Shown here: piece after piece, positions 24,979 through 32,841 of the stretch
Position numbering within the stretch: the first letter of the stretch is position 1
Layout: every line of letters begins with the position of its first letter
Assembly: GCF_001553935.1 (NCBI RefSeq)
Contig: NZ_CP014232.1
Span: forward strand, 1,860,001-1,924,000
Length of the DNA: 64,000 nt
DNA from: Actinomyces oris
GTDB lineage: Bacteria; Actinomycetota; Actinomycetes; Actinomycetales; Actinomycetaceae
Direction of reading: 5' to 3'
Made by a program: the position numbers and the translations under genes
Notes under the pieces: generated by a model
Told to the model about the DNA's origin: nothing
Seen by the model: only the letters and a program-made list of their open reading frames with translations
The model's database searches: none

Positions 24979-26697
24979 TTACGCCTTCTGCCCTGAGGAG
25001 TCGGCGGCCGCCGGTGGGACGTCGGCGACGGGCAGGTCGGTGAACAGGCGGCACCTGCGGCACCAGGTGTCGGTGATGAATGCCCGGGCCCAGAACCCCA
25101 GGAGGGTGCGCCCCGTCATGAGCTGGACCGCGGCCGCCGGCCGGGAGGTGTCGGTGATGAAGGCGTCGAAGCTCATGGGCGAGTGCAGAGTGGCCCACGA
25201 CGAGGCGGTGCGTTCGGCCAGGTGCAGCAGGTGCAGGCGGGAGAGCACCGCCTTGAGGCGGGAGCGGGTCGTCTCGTTGACCTGCGTCGGGGTGAAGTAG
25301 GCCAGGTCGGCCTGTGAGGTCTGCTCCTGACCGGATGCCCGGGCAGTCGCCTGAGCCCACAGGCGCCCGATGAAGACGGCGTAGAAGTCGCGCGTGGCTG
25401 TCAGCTCGACGGCACCGCGGTGCCAGGCGTCCCAGAACTCTACGTCCAGCATGGGCAGGGCCCATTCCAGGCCCAGGTGCTCGTAGGCGCGCACCGAGTT
25501 GTTGATGTACTTGGTCTGCCGCTCGCGGACGTTGTAGGACTCCAGGATGCTCTGCACGTCACGGGGGCTGCCGGTAAACGGCCGCAGCGCCAGGAATTCC
25601 TTGACCTTCCTGGTCCGGTAGGGGTCAGCCCAGGCCTGGTTCTGCTCACCCTGGAGCCCCTGGTGGTGGGTGATGATCGCTTTGGCCACCTGGCTGCGGG
25701 TGGCGGGAGGCCCGTCGAGCAGATGCTCGTCGTGCATGTTGCCCACGATCGTGTGCCCCGGCAGCAGGATGTCACCGGGCCGCACCGTCCCGCGTGCCAG
25801 GAGGGTGCGCAGCGCCCACCAGTCCTGGACGTGCGGCAGGGCCCCCAGGGCGTAGCCATCCGTGAGGAAGTCGGCGGCCTCCTGGGTCTGCCACGCCTCG
25901 CGCAGGACGGCCGGATCGTAGTCCACGGCGTGCCACTCCAGGCCCACGGCCTGGGCCACCTTCCGTGAGATCTCGACCTCCCGGGCGCCGGGCCGCCCGT
26001 AGGTGAAGGCCACTGCCCGGTCCAGTGCGTCGTGGAGCGTCAGCCAGGCGACCAGCAGGCGCGAGTCCAGCCCGCCCGACAGCGGAATGACGAGCCTGGG
26101 GGTGCCCGGGCGCCGGTCCAGGTCCACCAGGAGCCGTCCCATGACGGCGTCGAGTGCCTCGGTGAGTAGGTCGGAGAACTCCTCGGGGGCGACGACTGCG
26201 TCCGTCTCCTCGGAGAACTGCGCCACGGAGTGGTTAATGGTGCGTACCCGCCCCGTGGCGCGATCAATGCGCACGACGGTGCCCTGCTCGGTCTGGTGGA
26301 TGCCGGCCAGCAGGGTGTCGCTGCCGGTGACGAACCCGGCGTCGAGGAACTCCCGGCGGGCCCGGGCGTCAAGGCGTGGAGCGGAGACGGCCTCACGCAT
26401 GAGGGTTGCGTCGTCGCTGATGACCAGTCTCTGTGCGTCGCTCATCCCGTCCTCAAGGGACCAGAACAAGGGCCATGAGCGCAGACGGTCCTGAGCCAGG
26501 ACGACCTCATCCTCGTCGATCTGGATGGCGGTCAGGCGCCCCGGGTGGGAGACGAGGACCTCGGGGTCGGTCGGGTCCGAGCAGTCGTGGTCGGCCCGCA
26601 CCCACAGGCCGTTGCCGTCGTTCACGGTGTCAACTGATGTCGTCACCCGGGACCAGTGCGGGCTCCTGAGCCGGAGATCAACCTCGATAGCGCTCAC
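24979..26697 (-). CDS. Asparagine-synthetase-like protein without glutaminase cysteine
   Basis: About 572 residues. The C-terminal half is an AMP-forming synthetase domain: VIPLSGGLDSRLLVAWL has the ATP-binding SGGLDS at residues 207-212. The N-terminal third keeps parts of the asparagine synthetase glutaminase fold (VLAQDRLRSWPLFW, then FVTGSDTLLAGIHQTEQGTVV) but the chain starts VSAIEVDLRLRS, with no Cys at position 2, so glutamine hydrolysis is not expected. Such proteins use ammonia, amines or other nucleophiles, or act on carboxylates of sugars and peptides. A CxxC occurs at the C-terminus (TWCRRCRLF). GTG 26697 was chosen because the upstream extension to 26838 crosses a palindromic operator-like site. 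Substrate unknown; amidation of a uronic acid is a context-based guess. Confidence 0.75.
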   Translation of the reverse strand: MSAIEVDLRLRSPHWSRVTTSVDTVNDGNGLWVRADHDCSDPTDPEVLVSHPGRLTAIQIDEDEVVLAQDRLRSWPLFWSLEDGMSDAQRLVISDDATLMREAVSAPRLDARARREFLDAGFVTGSDTLLAGIHQTEQGTVVRIDRATGRVRTINHSVAQFSEETDAVVAPEEFSDLLTEALDAVMGRLLVDLDRRPGTPRLVIPLSGGLDSRLLVAWLTLHDALDRAVAFTYGRPGAREVEISRKVAQAVGLEWHAVDYDPAVLREAWQTQEAADFLTDGYALGALPHVQDWWALRTLLARGTVRPGDILLPGHTIVGNMHDEHLLDGPPATRSQVAKAIITHHQGLQGEQNQAWADPYRTRKVKEFLALRPFTGSPRDVQSILESYNVRERQTKYINNSVRAYEHLGLEWALPMLDVEFWDAWHRGAVELTATRDFYAVFIGRLWAQATARASGQEQTSQADLAYFTPTQVNETTRSRLKAVLSRLHLLHLAERTASSWATLHSPMSFDAFITDTSRPAAAVQLMTGRTLLGFWARAFITDTWCRRCRLFTDLPVADVPPAAADSSGQKA

Positions 26698-26767
26698 CGT
26701 ATCCTGCCTTCTCAAACCTGCTGACCAAGGGTGGTTGGTGCGTCCGCCCCGTCTGACGGCGCCCAGT

Positions 26768-26785
26768 GTGTCACAGTTATGACAC
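26768..26785. promoter_or_regulatory. Palindromic operator candidate GTGTCA-N6-TGACAC
   Basis: GTGTCACAGTTATGACAC is a perfect 6+6 inverted repeat with a six-base centre, lying in the 247-bp divergent region between the asparagine-synthetase-like gene and a glycosyltransferase gene. The geometry fits a dimeric helix-turn-helix regulator. TTGACG at 26795-26800 and CATGCT at 26819-26824 (18-bp spacing) form a possible promoter beside it. Confidence 0.45.
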
Positions 26786-26888
26786 GTGACGCGGTTGACG
26801 CCCGGCGGGCACCAGCGACATGCTGTGGTGGCTGGCAACAGACATGTGTCTCGTCGGTTCGGTCAGGTGTGAGATGCTTTCTGGGCAT

Positions 26889-26916
26889 CCCGCGGGGCGG
26901 ATTGTCCGCCTGCGGG
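26889..26916 (+). promoter_or_regulatory. Leader hairpin before glycosyltransferase gene
   Basis: CCCGC-GG-GGCGGA, loop TTG, TCCGCC-T-GCGGG: an 11-bp stem with one small internal loop, ending about 28 bases before GTG 26945. It could be an attenuator or a stabilising leader structure. Confidence 0.35.
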
Positions 26917-26944
26917 ACCAAGGCACAAGACAAGAGGTGACCTC

Positions 26945-28144
26945 GTGAGCGCAAGCAGCATGGATGGTGGAGGCGGGGCTGGCAGGCTCATGGTCTTCCA
27001 TACTCCCTTCCCCCTCCAGTCGGGCCGCCTCGCGGCCTCCATCCTGCGGCCCCTTGCGATGCGTCAGGCCTTCACCGACATCGGCTACCGGGTCATGGAG
27101 GTCAGCGGATACGCCGCTGAGCGGCGTCAGGCCATGCGCCGGGTGCGAGCGGCGATCGCTGCCGGTGACGTGCCCGCCTTCGTCTACGGCGAGAACGCCA
27201 CCATCCCCAACGCCCTGACCGAGCCCCGTCATCTGCCGCCGCACCCGCTGCTGGACCTGTCCTTCTTCCGCGACTGCCAGCGTGCCGGGGCTCCCGTGGG
27301 CATCTTCTACAGGGACATCTACTGGCGTTTCCGCCAGTTCCGGCAAGGGATCAACCCGATCCTGGAGGCCGGTCTCCAGGCGACCTACCGCGGTGAGCTT
27401 CTGGCCTACCGGCGCCTGGGCATCCACCTCTTCCTGCCCAGTCGGGCCATGGGCCGCCATGTTCCCTTCCTCACTCCGGATCGGGCGAGCGCCCTGCCCC
27501 CCGGCGCCCCGGTCGTCGAGGCCGGGGACGTGGGCCGCCCGGTCGGCGAGTCCCGGGACAAAGCGGAGCTGGACCTCCTGTTCGTCGGGGTCCTGCAGGA
27601 CAACTACCGACTTGACGCCTGCCTGAAAGCTGTCAGCCAGACTCCTGGAACGCGCGTGACACTGTGCGTGCGCCAGGAGACCTGGGAGGAGACCCGCGAA
27701 CACTACGCCCCGCTCCTGCCCGCCGGGCGGGCCGACGTCGTCCATCGCTCCGGCAGTGAGCTCCTTCCGCTCTACGAGCGCGCCGACCTCGGGGTGCTGT
27801 TCACCGAACCGAACCCGTACTGGGACTTCGCCGTCCCCTACAAACTCTACGAGTACCTGGCCCACGAGCTGCCCGTCATCGCCGTGCGTGGCACCCAGAC
27901 CGGGCGTCTCGTCCAGGAGATGGGGATCGGGTGGGTGCTCGAGTACGACGTCGAAGCCCTCAGCGCACTGCTGCGTCACCTGCGTGAGACGCCTGAGGAG
28001 ATCGAGGCGGTGCGCCGGCGTATGCGCCAGGTCGTACCGAGTCAGACCTGGCAGGCCAGGGCTCGCCAGGTGGCTGAGGAGCTCGCCGGATCGCCTGGAG
28101 TGCCGGCGAGGCACCAACCCGTGAAGGAGCGCGACCATGGCTGA
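26945..28144 (+). CDS. Glycosyltransferase, GT-B type
   Basis: A 399-residue protein. The N-terminal lobe starts LMVFHTPFPLQSGRLAASILRPLAMRQAF; PVGIFYRDIYWRFRQF is characteristic of a small actinobacterial transferase group. The C-lobe has LLFVGVLQDNYRLDACLKAV, YERADLGVLFTEPNPYWDFAVPYKLYEYLAHELPVIAV. The K-L-Y-E-Y segment occupies the nucleotide-binding position of GT4 enzymes. GTG 26945 has AGAGGTGA four bases upstream. The next transferase gene overlaps its end by eight bases, so this begins a plus-strand operon that runs to about 31.4 kb. Donor and acceptor unknown. Confidence 0.75.
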   Translation: MSASSMDGGGGAGRLMVFHTPFPLQSGRLAASILRPLAMRQAFTDIGYRVMEVSGYAAERRQAMRRVRAAIAAGDVPAFVYGENATIPNALTEPRHLPPHPLLDLSFFRDCQRAGAPVGIFYRDIYWRFRQFRQGINPILEAGLQATYRGELLAYRRLGIHLFLPSRAMGRHVPFLTPDRASALPPGAPVVEAGDVGRPVGESRDKAELDLLFVGVLQDNYRLDACLKAVSQTPGTRVTLCVRQETWEETREHYAPLLPAGRADVVHRSGSELLPLYERADLGVLFTEPNPYWDFAVPYKLYEYLAHELPVIAVRGTQTGRLVQEMGIGWVLEYDVEALSALLRHLRETPEEIEAVRRRMRQVVPSQTWQARARQVAEELAGSPGVPARHQPVKERDHG

Positions 28145-29383
28145 CAACATTGGGAAGCCCGCTCGCAGGCCCCGTGCCGTGATGGTCAGTCGGCTGTTCA
28201 GGCCCGAGCCCGCCGCCGCCTCCCTCGCTCTGGGGGCCATCGCCGACGGCCTGGTGCGTGAGGGCTTCGACGTCACTGTGCTCACCAGCCGGGCCCCCAG
28301 GAGTTCGAGGTCCGCGACGATCCTGGGCTGACTGTGCGACGCGCCCCCGTCCTGCGCGACAAGGCCGGCTACGTCCGCGGCTACGTGCAGTACATGTCCT
28401 TCGACATCCCACTGTTCTTCCGACTGCTCCTGGAGCGCAGGCCGGATGTGGTGATCTGTGAGCCTCCCCCGACAACGGGCGCCGTGGTGCGCGTCGTGTG
28501 CACCCTGCGTCGCGTGCCCTACGCGTACCGGGCGGCCGACCTGTGGTCGGACGCTGTCAAGGAGACCACCGCTCCGCCGGTGGTGAGCGCCGTCCTCACT
28601 CGGCTGGAGAACTGGGTGCTCAACGGCGCCTCCACCCTCATGACCGTGCACGAGGGGATGGAGGAACGGCTGGCGGGACGGGGGATCTCGGCCCGTACCC
28701 GTCGGCTGGGCTTCGGCATCGATACCGACGTGTTCACGCCCGAGGGCCAGCGGGTCGATACCACCGGACCGCTGTTCGTCTACGCGGGAACCGCCTCCGA
28801 GGTGCACGGCGCGGAGATCTTCGTCGAGGCCTTCAGGGCGCTGCTGCAGCGCGATCCGACGGCCCGCCTGGTCTTCATCGGCCAGGGGGAGTCCTTCGCC
28901 GAGATCAGGAGCCAGGCCGAGTCCCTGCCTGAGGGGGCCGTCCAGGTCCTCGGGCGCATGTCACCGGAGCAGACCGCGGAGTGGATCCGCTCGTCGGTCG
29001 CGACCTTGGCCAGTGTCAAGCCGGGACCCTACGGCTTCGCCTTCCCGACCAAGGCCTTTGCCTCCGCCGCCTGCGGAACCCCGGTCATCTATGCGGGGGC
29101 CGAGGACGCGGGCCGCCAGGTGGTCCAGGAGGGTCTCGGTGTCGCAGTGCCCTACGACGCCGACGCGGTGGCCCAGGCCATGGCCGACCTCGCCCTGAAC
29201 GAGAGCCCCGCCGCCGCACCCGCAGCCTCTCAGGCCCGTTCGGCTCCGGTCGCCACGGCTGTCCGCCCTGCGACGCAGCTGCGGGCCTGGGCCCTGGAGC
29301 ACGTATCCGCTCGCCGCCTGGGACAGGTGGCGGCTGCCATCATCAACGAGATCGTGGCAGAAGGCAGGTCCCGTCGCCGATGA
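28137..29383 (+). pseudogene. WbuB-like GT4 glycosyltransferase, frameshifted at a C-run
   Basis: The first frame (from ATG 28137, AAGGAG seven bases upstream) gives AVMVSRLFRPEPAAASLALGAIADGLV and stops at 28331. The remainder continues in another frame from about 28299: VRRAPVLRDKAGYVRGYVQYMSFD, PDVVICEPPPTTG, YRAADLWSDAVKE, FGIDTDVFTPEGQ, FVYAGTASEVHGAEIFVEAF, AFPTKAFASAACGTPVIYAG. One extra C in the run CCCCC at 28294-28298 would join the two frames as SRAPQEFEVRDDPGLTVRR. All other family features look intact, so the lesion is recent, phase-variable, or a sequencing error. Translation of the downstream gene begins inside its stop codon. Confidence 0.82.
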
Positions 29384-31386
29384 CCGCACTTCTTGAATGG
29401 GCGCTGTTCCTTCCGCTGGTGCTGTCACTGGTGGCGCTGTTCTACGGCCCCGGCTACTTCCTGGCAACGATCTTCAATGCCGGACCGTTCGTGGTCAGGG
29501 TCGTGGCCGCACCGGCATGGACCTTCGCCTTCGTGGGGCTCACCAGCGTGCTCATGCACCATTTCGGTGTGGTCTGGAGCAGGTACAGCTACACCACCGT
29601 GCTCCTGCTCCTGGCGGGTGTCGCGGCACTGAGCCGGGCGATCACGTGGCGCTCGCGTCCTGGGGGGATGGAGAGGGTCTGGCAACGGGCCAAGGAGGTG
29701 CTGCCCAAGTTTCTGGGTGTCATAGCAGCCTGGCTGGTGACGATCCTGCCGGTCATCAGCGCCATGGGACCGCGTCTCATCATGCAGGGCGGGGACGCCC
29801 CCTACCACTACAACCAGATCTGGTTGATGGCGCGCACCGGAAACGCCGACCCGATGTCGGCCAACCAGGGGCTGCTCGGCCTGAGCGACGGACGTTCCTA
29901 CTACCCCAACGTCTGGCACTCGCTGGGCGCGCTGATCGACTTCCGCTCCCAGTACGCCCTGGTGGCGGGCAACACCCTGCTTCTCATGGCACCTCTGGTG
30001 TGGGTCGCCGGTATCGCCGTCCTGTGCCAGCGCCTGTTCCCCGAGAATCCTCGCTCCTGGCTCTGGGCGATCGCGGCGACGTTCCTGCTTCCGGCCTTCC
30101 CCCTGCGGCTCGAGCTGGCGGCCGGCATGTGGCCCTACGTCATGGCACTGGCAACGGTTCCGGGCTTTCTGGCCTGGCTCCTGGAGGCTGGTCGCGACTG
30201 GCGCGTCCCATGGAAGAGGTGGCTGGGGCGGATCGCTACCGGAGCCATTCCTCTGGCTGGTCTGGCGATGGCGCACCCGGCCGCCGTCGGTGTCGTCTTC
30301 TGGATCGTCGCTGCGCTCGCTGTCTGGCTGCCCGCGCAGGCGGCCGTCTCGGCGCATGCTCAAGGAGACCGGAGAAGAACCTGGCTGCTCGCCGCTGCCA
30401 GTGCAACGATCTGCCTGCTCATCGTCGCCTTTATCGTCTCACCGGGGCCGCAGCAGACGCAGTTTGGCCGCTACCCCGAGCGCGGTTGGGGCCACCTGGG
30501 CCCCAAGCTCCTGGTCATGGCGACCCTGCGCCTCAAGGGCACGGACCTCCATCACCCCTCAAGCGTCATTTACGTGGCGGTCCCGGTCCTGACCCTCATC
30601 GGTCTGGCGGTCGCCTGGAAGAACCGCCGGACCCGGTGGCTGTGCGCGCTGTGGCTGGCGTTCATGGGCGTCCTGCTGGGAAGCCTGGTCTCCATCCCCG
30701 TGCTCACTCACGTGGCCAGCCTTCACTACGTGAACTCTTATCGAGTCGTGGGCACCTGCACGCTCACGACTGCTCCCTTGCTGGCGCTGGCGATGTCTCA
30801 CCTGTTCGAGAGGGTGGCGGCGCGTCTGAGACTCCCCCTGGGGTGGAGCACCGTCACCGTCGTCGTCCTCATCGTCTGGCTGACGACCTCGATGCTGTGG
30901 ACGCTCATGCGCAGCGACCTTCACGACGCTGTGTGGCCGGCCAGGCTCGAGGAGCCGCGTTACAGCTTTGACGCCGACGAGCTGGCGTTGATGACGCGTC
31001 TGCGGGCGGAGATCCCGCCCGAGCAGCTGATGACGGGAGACCCCGCCTCGGGAATGGCCTTCCTGCCCGCGGTGTCCGACATCAAGGTGACCTCCTACTA
31101 CATGGGGCGGTCCTTCTCCGACCCCGACGGCGAGTACCTCGCCCAGCACTTCTCAGATATTCGTACTGATCCCAAGGTGTGCAGCATTCTGCGCAAGCAC
31201 CGCATCCACTACTTCTACGCGGACCGGGACACCAAGTTCAACGGCATCCCCAACTCCAGGTTGCGTCCTGGCTTCTACGACGTCGACCTCTCCGAGGGCT
31301 TCACCCTCATCGATCAGGGCGGCTCCGCAGCGGTCTACCGGATCGACCTGTGCTGGACACCCGACGAGCAACCGCGGGCTACGTGA
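29380..31386 (+). CDS. DUF6541-like polytopic membrane protein
   Basis: A 668-residue protein with about a dozen hydrophobic helices and a soluble C-terminal part of about 130 residues. GGDAPYHYNQIWLMARTGNADPMSANQGLLG followed by GRSYYPNVWHSLGALI matches the family of actinobacterial DUF6541 proteins, whose layout (acidic residues in the first outer loop, external C-terminal domain) is like that of GT-C glycosyltransferases. The start ATG 29380 overlaps the preceding stop (ATGA). A paralogue lies at 32842, separated by the UDP-sugar dehydrogenase gene. Role as a lipid-donor transferase or polymerase is inferred. Confidence 0.7.
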   Translation: MTALLEWALFLPLVLSLVALFYGPGYFLATIFNAGPFVVRVVAAPAWTFAFVGLTSVLMHHFGVVWSRYSYTTVLLLLAGVAALSRAITWRSRPGGMERVWQRAKEVLPKFLGVIAAWLVTILPVISAMGPRLIMQGGDAPYHYNQIWLMARTGNADPMSANQGLLGLSDGRSYYPNVWHSLGALIDFRSQYALVAGNTLLLMAPLVWVAGIAVLCQRLFPENPRSWLWAIAATFLLPAFPLRLELAAGMWPYVMALATVPGFLAWLLEAGRDWRVPWKRWLGRIATGAIPLAGLAMAHPAAVGVVFWIVAALAVWLPAQAAVSAHAQGDRRRTWLLAAASATICLLIVAFIVSPGPQQTQFGRYPERGWGHLGPKLLVMATLRLKGTDLHHPSSVIYVAVPVLTLIGLAVAWKNRRTRWLCALWLAFMGVLLGSLVSIPVLTHVASLHYVNSYRVVGTCTLTTAPLLALAMSHLFERVAARLRLPLGWSTVTVVVLIVWLTTSMLWTLMRSDLHDAVWPARLEEPRYSFDADELALMTRLRAEIPPEQLMTGDPASGMAFLPAVSDIKVTSYYMGRSFSDPDGEYLAQHFSDIRTDPKVCSILRKHRIHYFYADRDTKFNGIPNSRLRPGFYDVDLSEGFTLIDQGGSAAVYRIDLCWTPDEQPRAT

Positions 31387-31460
31387 GGGACGAGGCGCGG
31401 TCACTGCACCGCGCTCCCGCACTGACCCTCCTGACGTGACCTCTCACGAGGACGAACGAG

Positions 31461-31466
31461 TATGGT
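31461..31466 (+). promoter_or_regulatory. Possible -10 upstream of UDP-sugar dehydrogenase gene
   Basis: TATGGT with TGACCT 18 bases upstream (31437-31442). It lies in the 119-bp gap before ATG 31506, giving a leader of about 35 bases. Confidence 0.3.
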
Positions 31467-31505
31467 TGACTCGCCACTCTTGAAGCCACGGAAGGACCAA
31501 CCCGC

Positions 31506-32810
31506 ATGCGCATCGCCGTCGTCGCCCTGGGCAAGATCGGACTGCCCCTGGCCGTCCAGTACGCAGACAAAGGCCACGAGGTCATCGGGGTCGACGTCAA
31601 CCCCGCCGTCGTCGAGGCCGTCAACGCCGGGACCGAGCCCTTCCCCGGCGAGGCCCACCTGGCTGAGAAGCTCGCCGCCCTGAGCCCCGCCACCGGCAAC
31701 GGCGCCCTGCGCGCCACCACCGACTATGCCGAGGCCATCCCCGAGGCCGACGCGATCGTGCTGGTTGTGCCGCTCTTCGTCAACGACGCCACCTGGGAGC
31801 CGGACTTCGCCTGGATGGACGACGCCACCCGCTCCCTGGCCGCCCACCTGACCCCCAACACCCTCATCTCCTATGAGACCACCCTGCCCGTGGGCACGCT
31901 GCGGGGTCGCTTCAAGCCCATGATCGAGGAGATCAGCGGCCTGAAGGAGGGGACGGACTTCCACCTGGTCTTCAGTCCCGAGCGAGTCCTCACCGGCCGT
32001 GTCTTCGCCGACCTGCGCCGCTACCCCAAGCTGGTGGGCGGTCTGGACGAGGCCGGTACCCAGGCCGGCATCGCCTTCTACGAGTCCGTCCTCGACTTCG
32101 ACGAGCGCGATGACCTGCCCCGCCCCAACGGCGTGTGGGACATGGGAACTGCCGAGGCCGCTGAGATGGCCAAGCTCGCCGAGACCACCTACCGCGACGT
32201 CAACATCGGCCTGGCCAACCAGTTCGCCGTCTACGCCGACAAGGCCGGCTTCGACATCGAGCGCGTCATCGAGGCCTGCAACTCCCAGCCCTACTCCCAT
32301 ATCCACCGCCCCGGTATCGCGGTGGGCGGGCACTGCATCCCGGTCTACCCGCGCCTGTACCTGTCCACCGACCCCGACGCCTCCGTGGTGCGTACCGCCC
32401 GCACCTTCAACGCCACGATGCCCGCCTACGTAGTGGGCCGGGCCACCGAGGTGCTCGGTTCGCTCAAGGGCCTGCGCGTCGTCGTGCTGGGAGCCTCCTA
32501 CCGCGGCAAGGTCAAGGAGACCGCCTTCTCCGGCGTCTTCCCCACCGTGGAGGCCCTGCGCGAGGCCGGAGCCGAGGTCCTCGTCCACGACCCCATGTAC
32601 ACCGACGAGGAGCTGGCCGGCTTCGGTTGGACCCCCTACCACCTGGGGGAGCAGGTCGACGTCGCCATCGTCCAGGCCGACCACCCCGAGTACGGCGAGC
32701 TCTCGGCCGCCGACCTGCCCGGGCTGCGTCTCCTGCTGGACGGCCGCCGCGCCACGGACGCCGCCAAGTGGACCGGTGTGCCGCGCCTGACCATCGGCGG
32801 AGGCGAGTGA
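31506..32810 (+). CDS. UDP-N-acetylglucosamine/mannosamine 6-dehydrogenase (WbpA/WecC-like)
   Basis: A 434-residue NAD-dependent nucleotide-sugar dehydrogenase that oxidises C6 to a carboxylate in two steps. IAVVALGKIGLPLAVQYADKG is the Rossmann motif of the WecC/WbpA branch, VFSPERVLTG and MGTAEAAEMAKLAETTYRDVNI follow, and the catalytic Cys277 lies in GGHCIPVYP; ASYRGKVKETAFS is the C-terminal UDP-binding part. In the wbp pathway this is the first step, feeding WbpB, WbpE and WbpD, all encoded 10 kb upstream. ATG 31506 has GGAAGGA nine bases upstream. UDP-GlcNAc versus UDP-ManNAc as substrate cannot be decided by eye. Confidence 0.86.
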   Translation: MRIAVVALGKIGLPLAVQYADKGHEVIGVDVNPAVVEAVNAGTEPFPGEAHLAEKLAALSPATGNGALRATTDYAEAIPEADAIVLVVPLFVNDATWEPDFAWMDDATRSLAAHLTPNTLISYETTLPVGTLRGRFKPMIEEISGLKEGTDFHLVFSPERVLTGRVFADLRRYPKLVGGLDEAGTQAGIAFYESVLDFDERDDLPRPNGVWDMGTAEAAEMAKLAETTYRDVNIGLANQFAVYADKAGFDIERVIEACNSQPYSHIHRPGIAVGGHCIPVYPRLYLSTDPDASVVRTARTFNATMPAYVVGRATEVLGSLKGLRVVVLGASYRGKVKETAFSGVFPTVEALREAGAEVLVHDPMYTDEELAGFGWTPYHLGEQVDVAIVQADHPEYGELSAADLPGLRLLLDGRRATDAAKWTGVPRLTIGGGE

Positions 32811-32841
32811 CCGCAGAGGCCTTCTGAGACCAGCAGCAGGA

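Noticed and set aside
24979..26697. Lasso-peptide cyclase.
   Set aside because: Lasso cyclases are also asparagine-synthetase-like without the catalytic Cys, but there is no precursor peptide, leader-recognition protein or transglutaminase-like protease nearby, and all neighbours are glycan genes.
26698..26838. A 47-residue N-terminal extension of the asparagine-synthetase-like protein with two CxxC pairs.
   Set aside because: The DNA contains the palindrome at 26768-26785, no ribosome binding site supports ATG 26838, and the family fold begins at the GTG at 26697. The CxxC pairs are a by-product of reading regulatory DNA.
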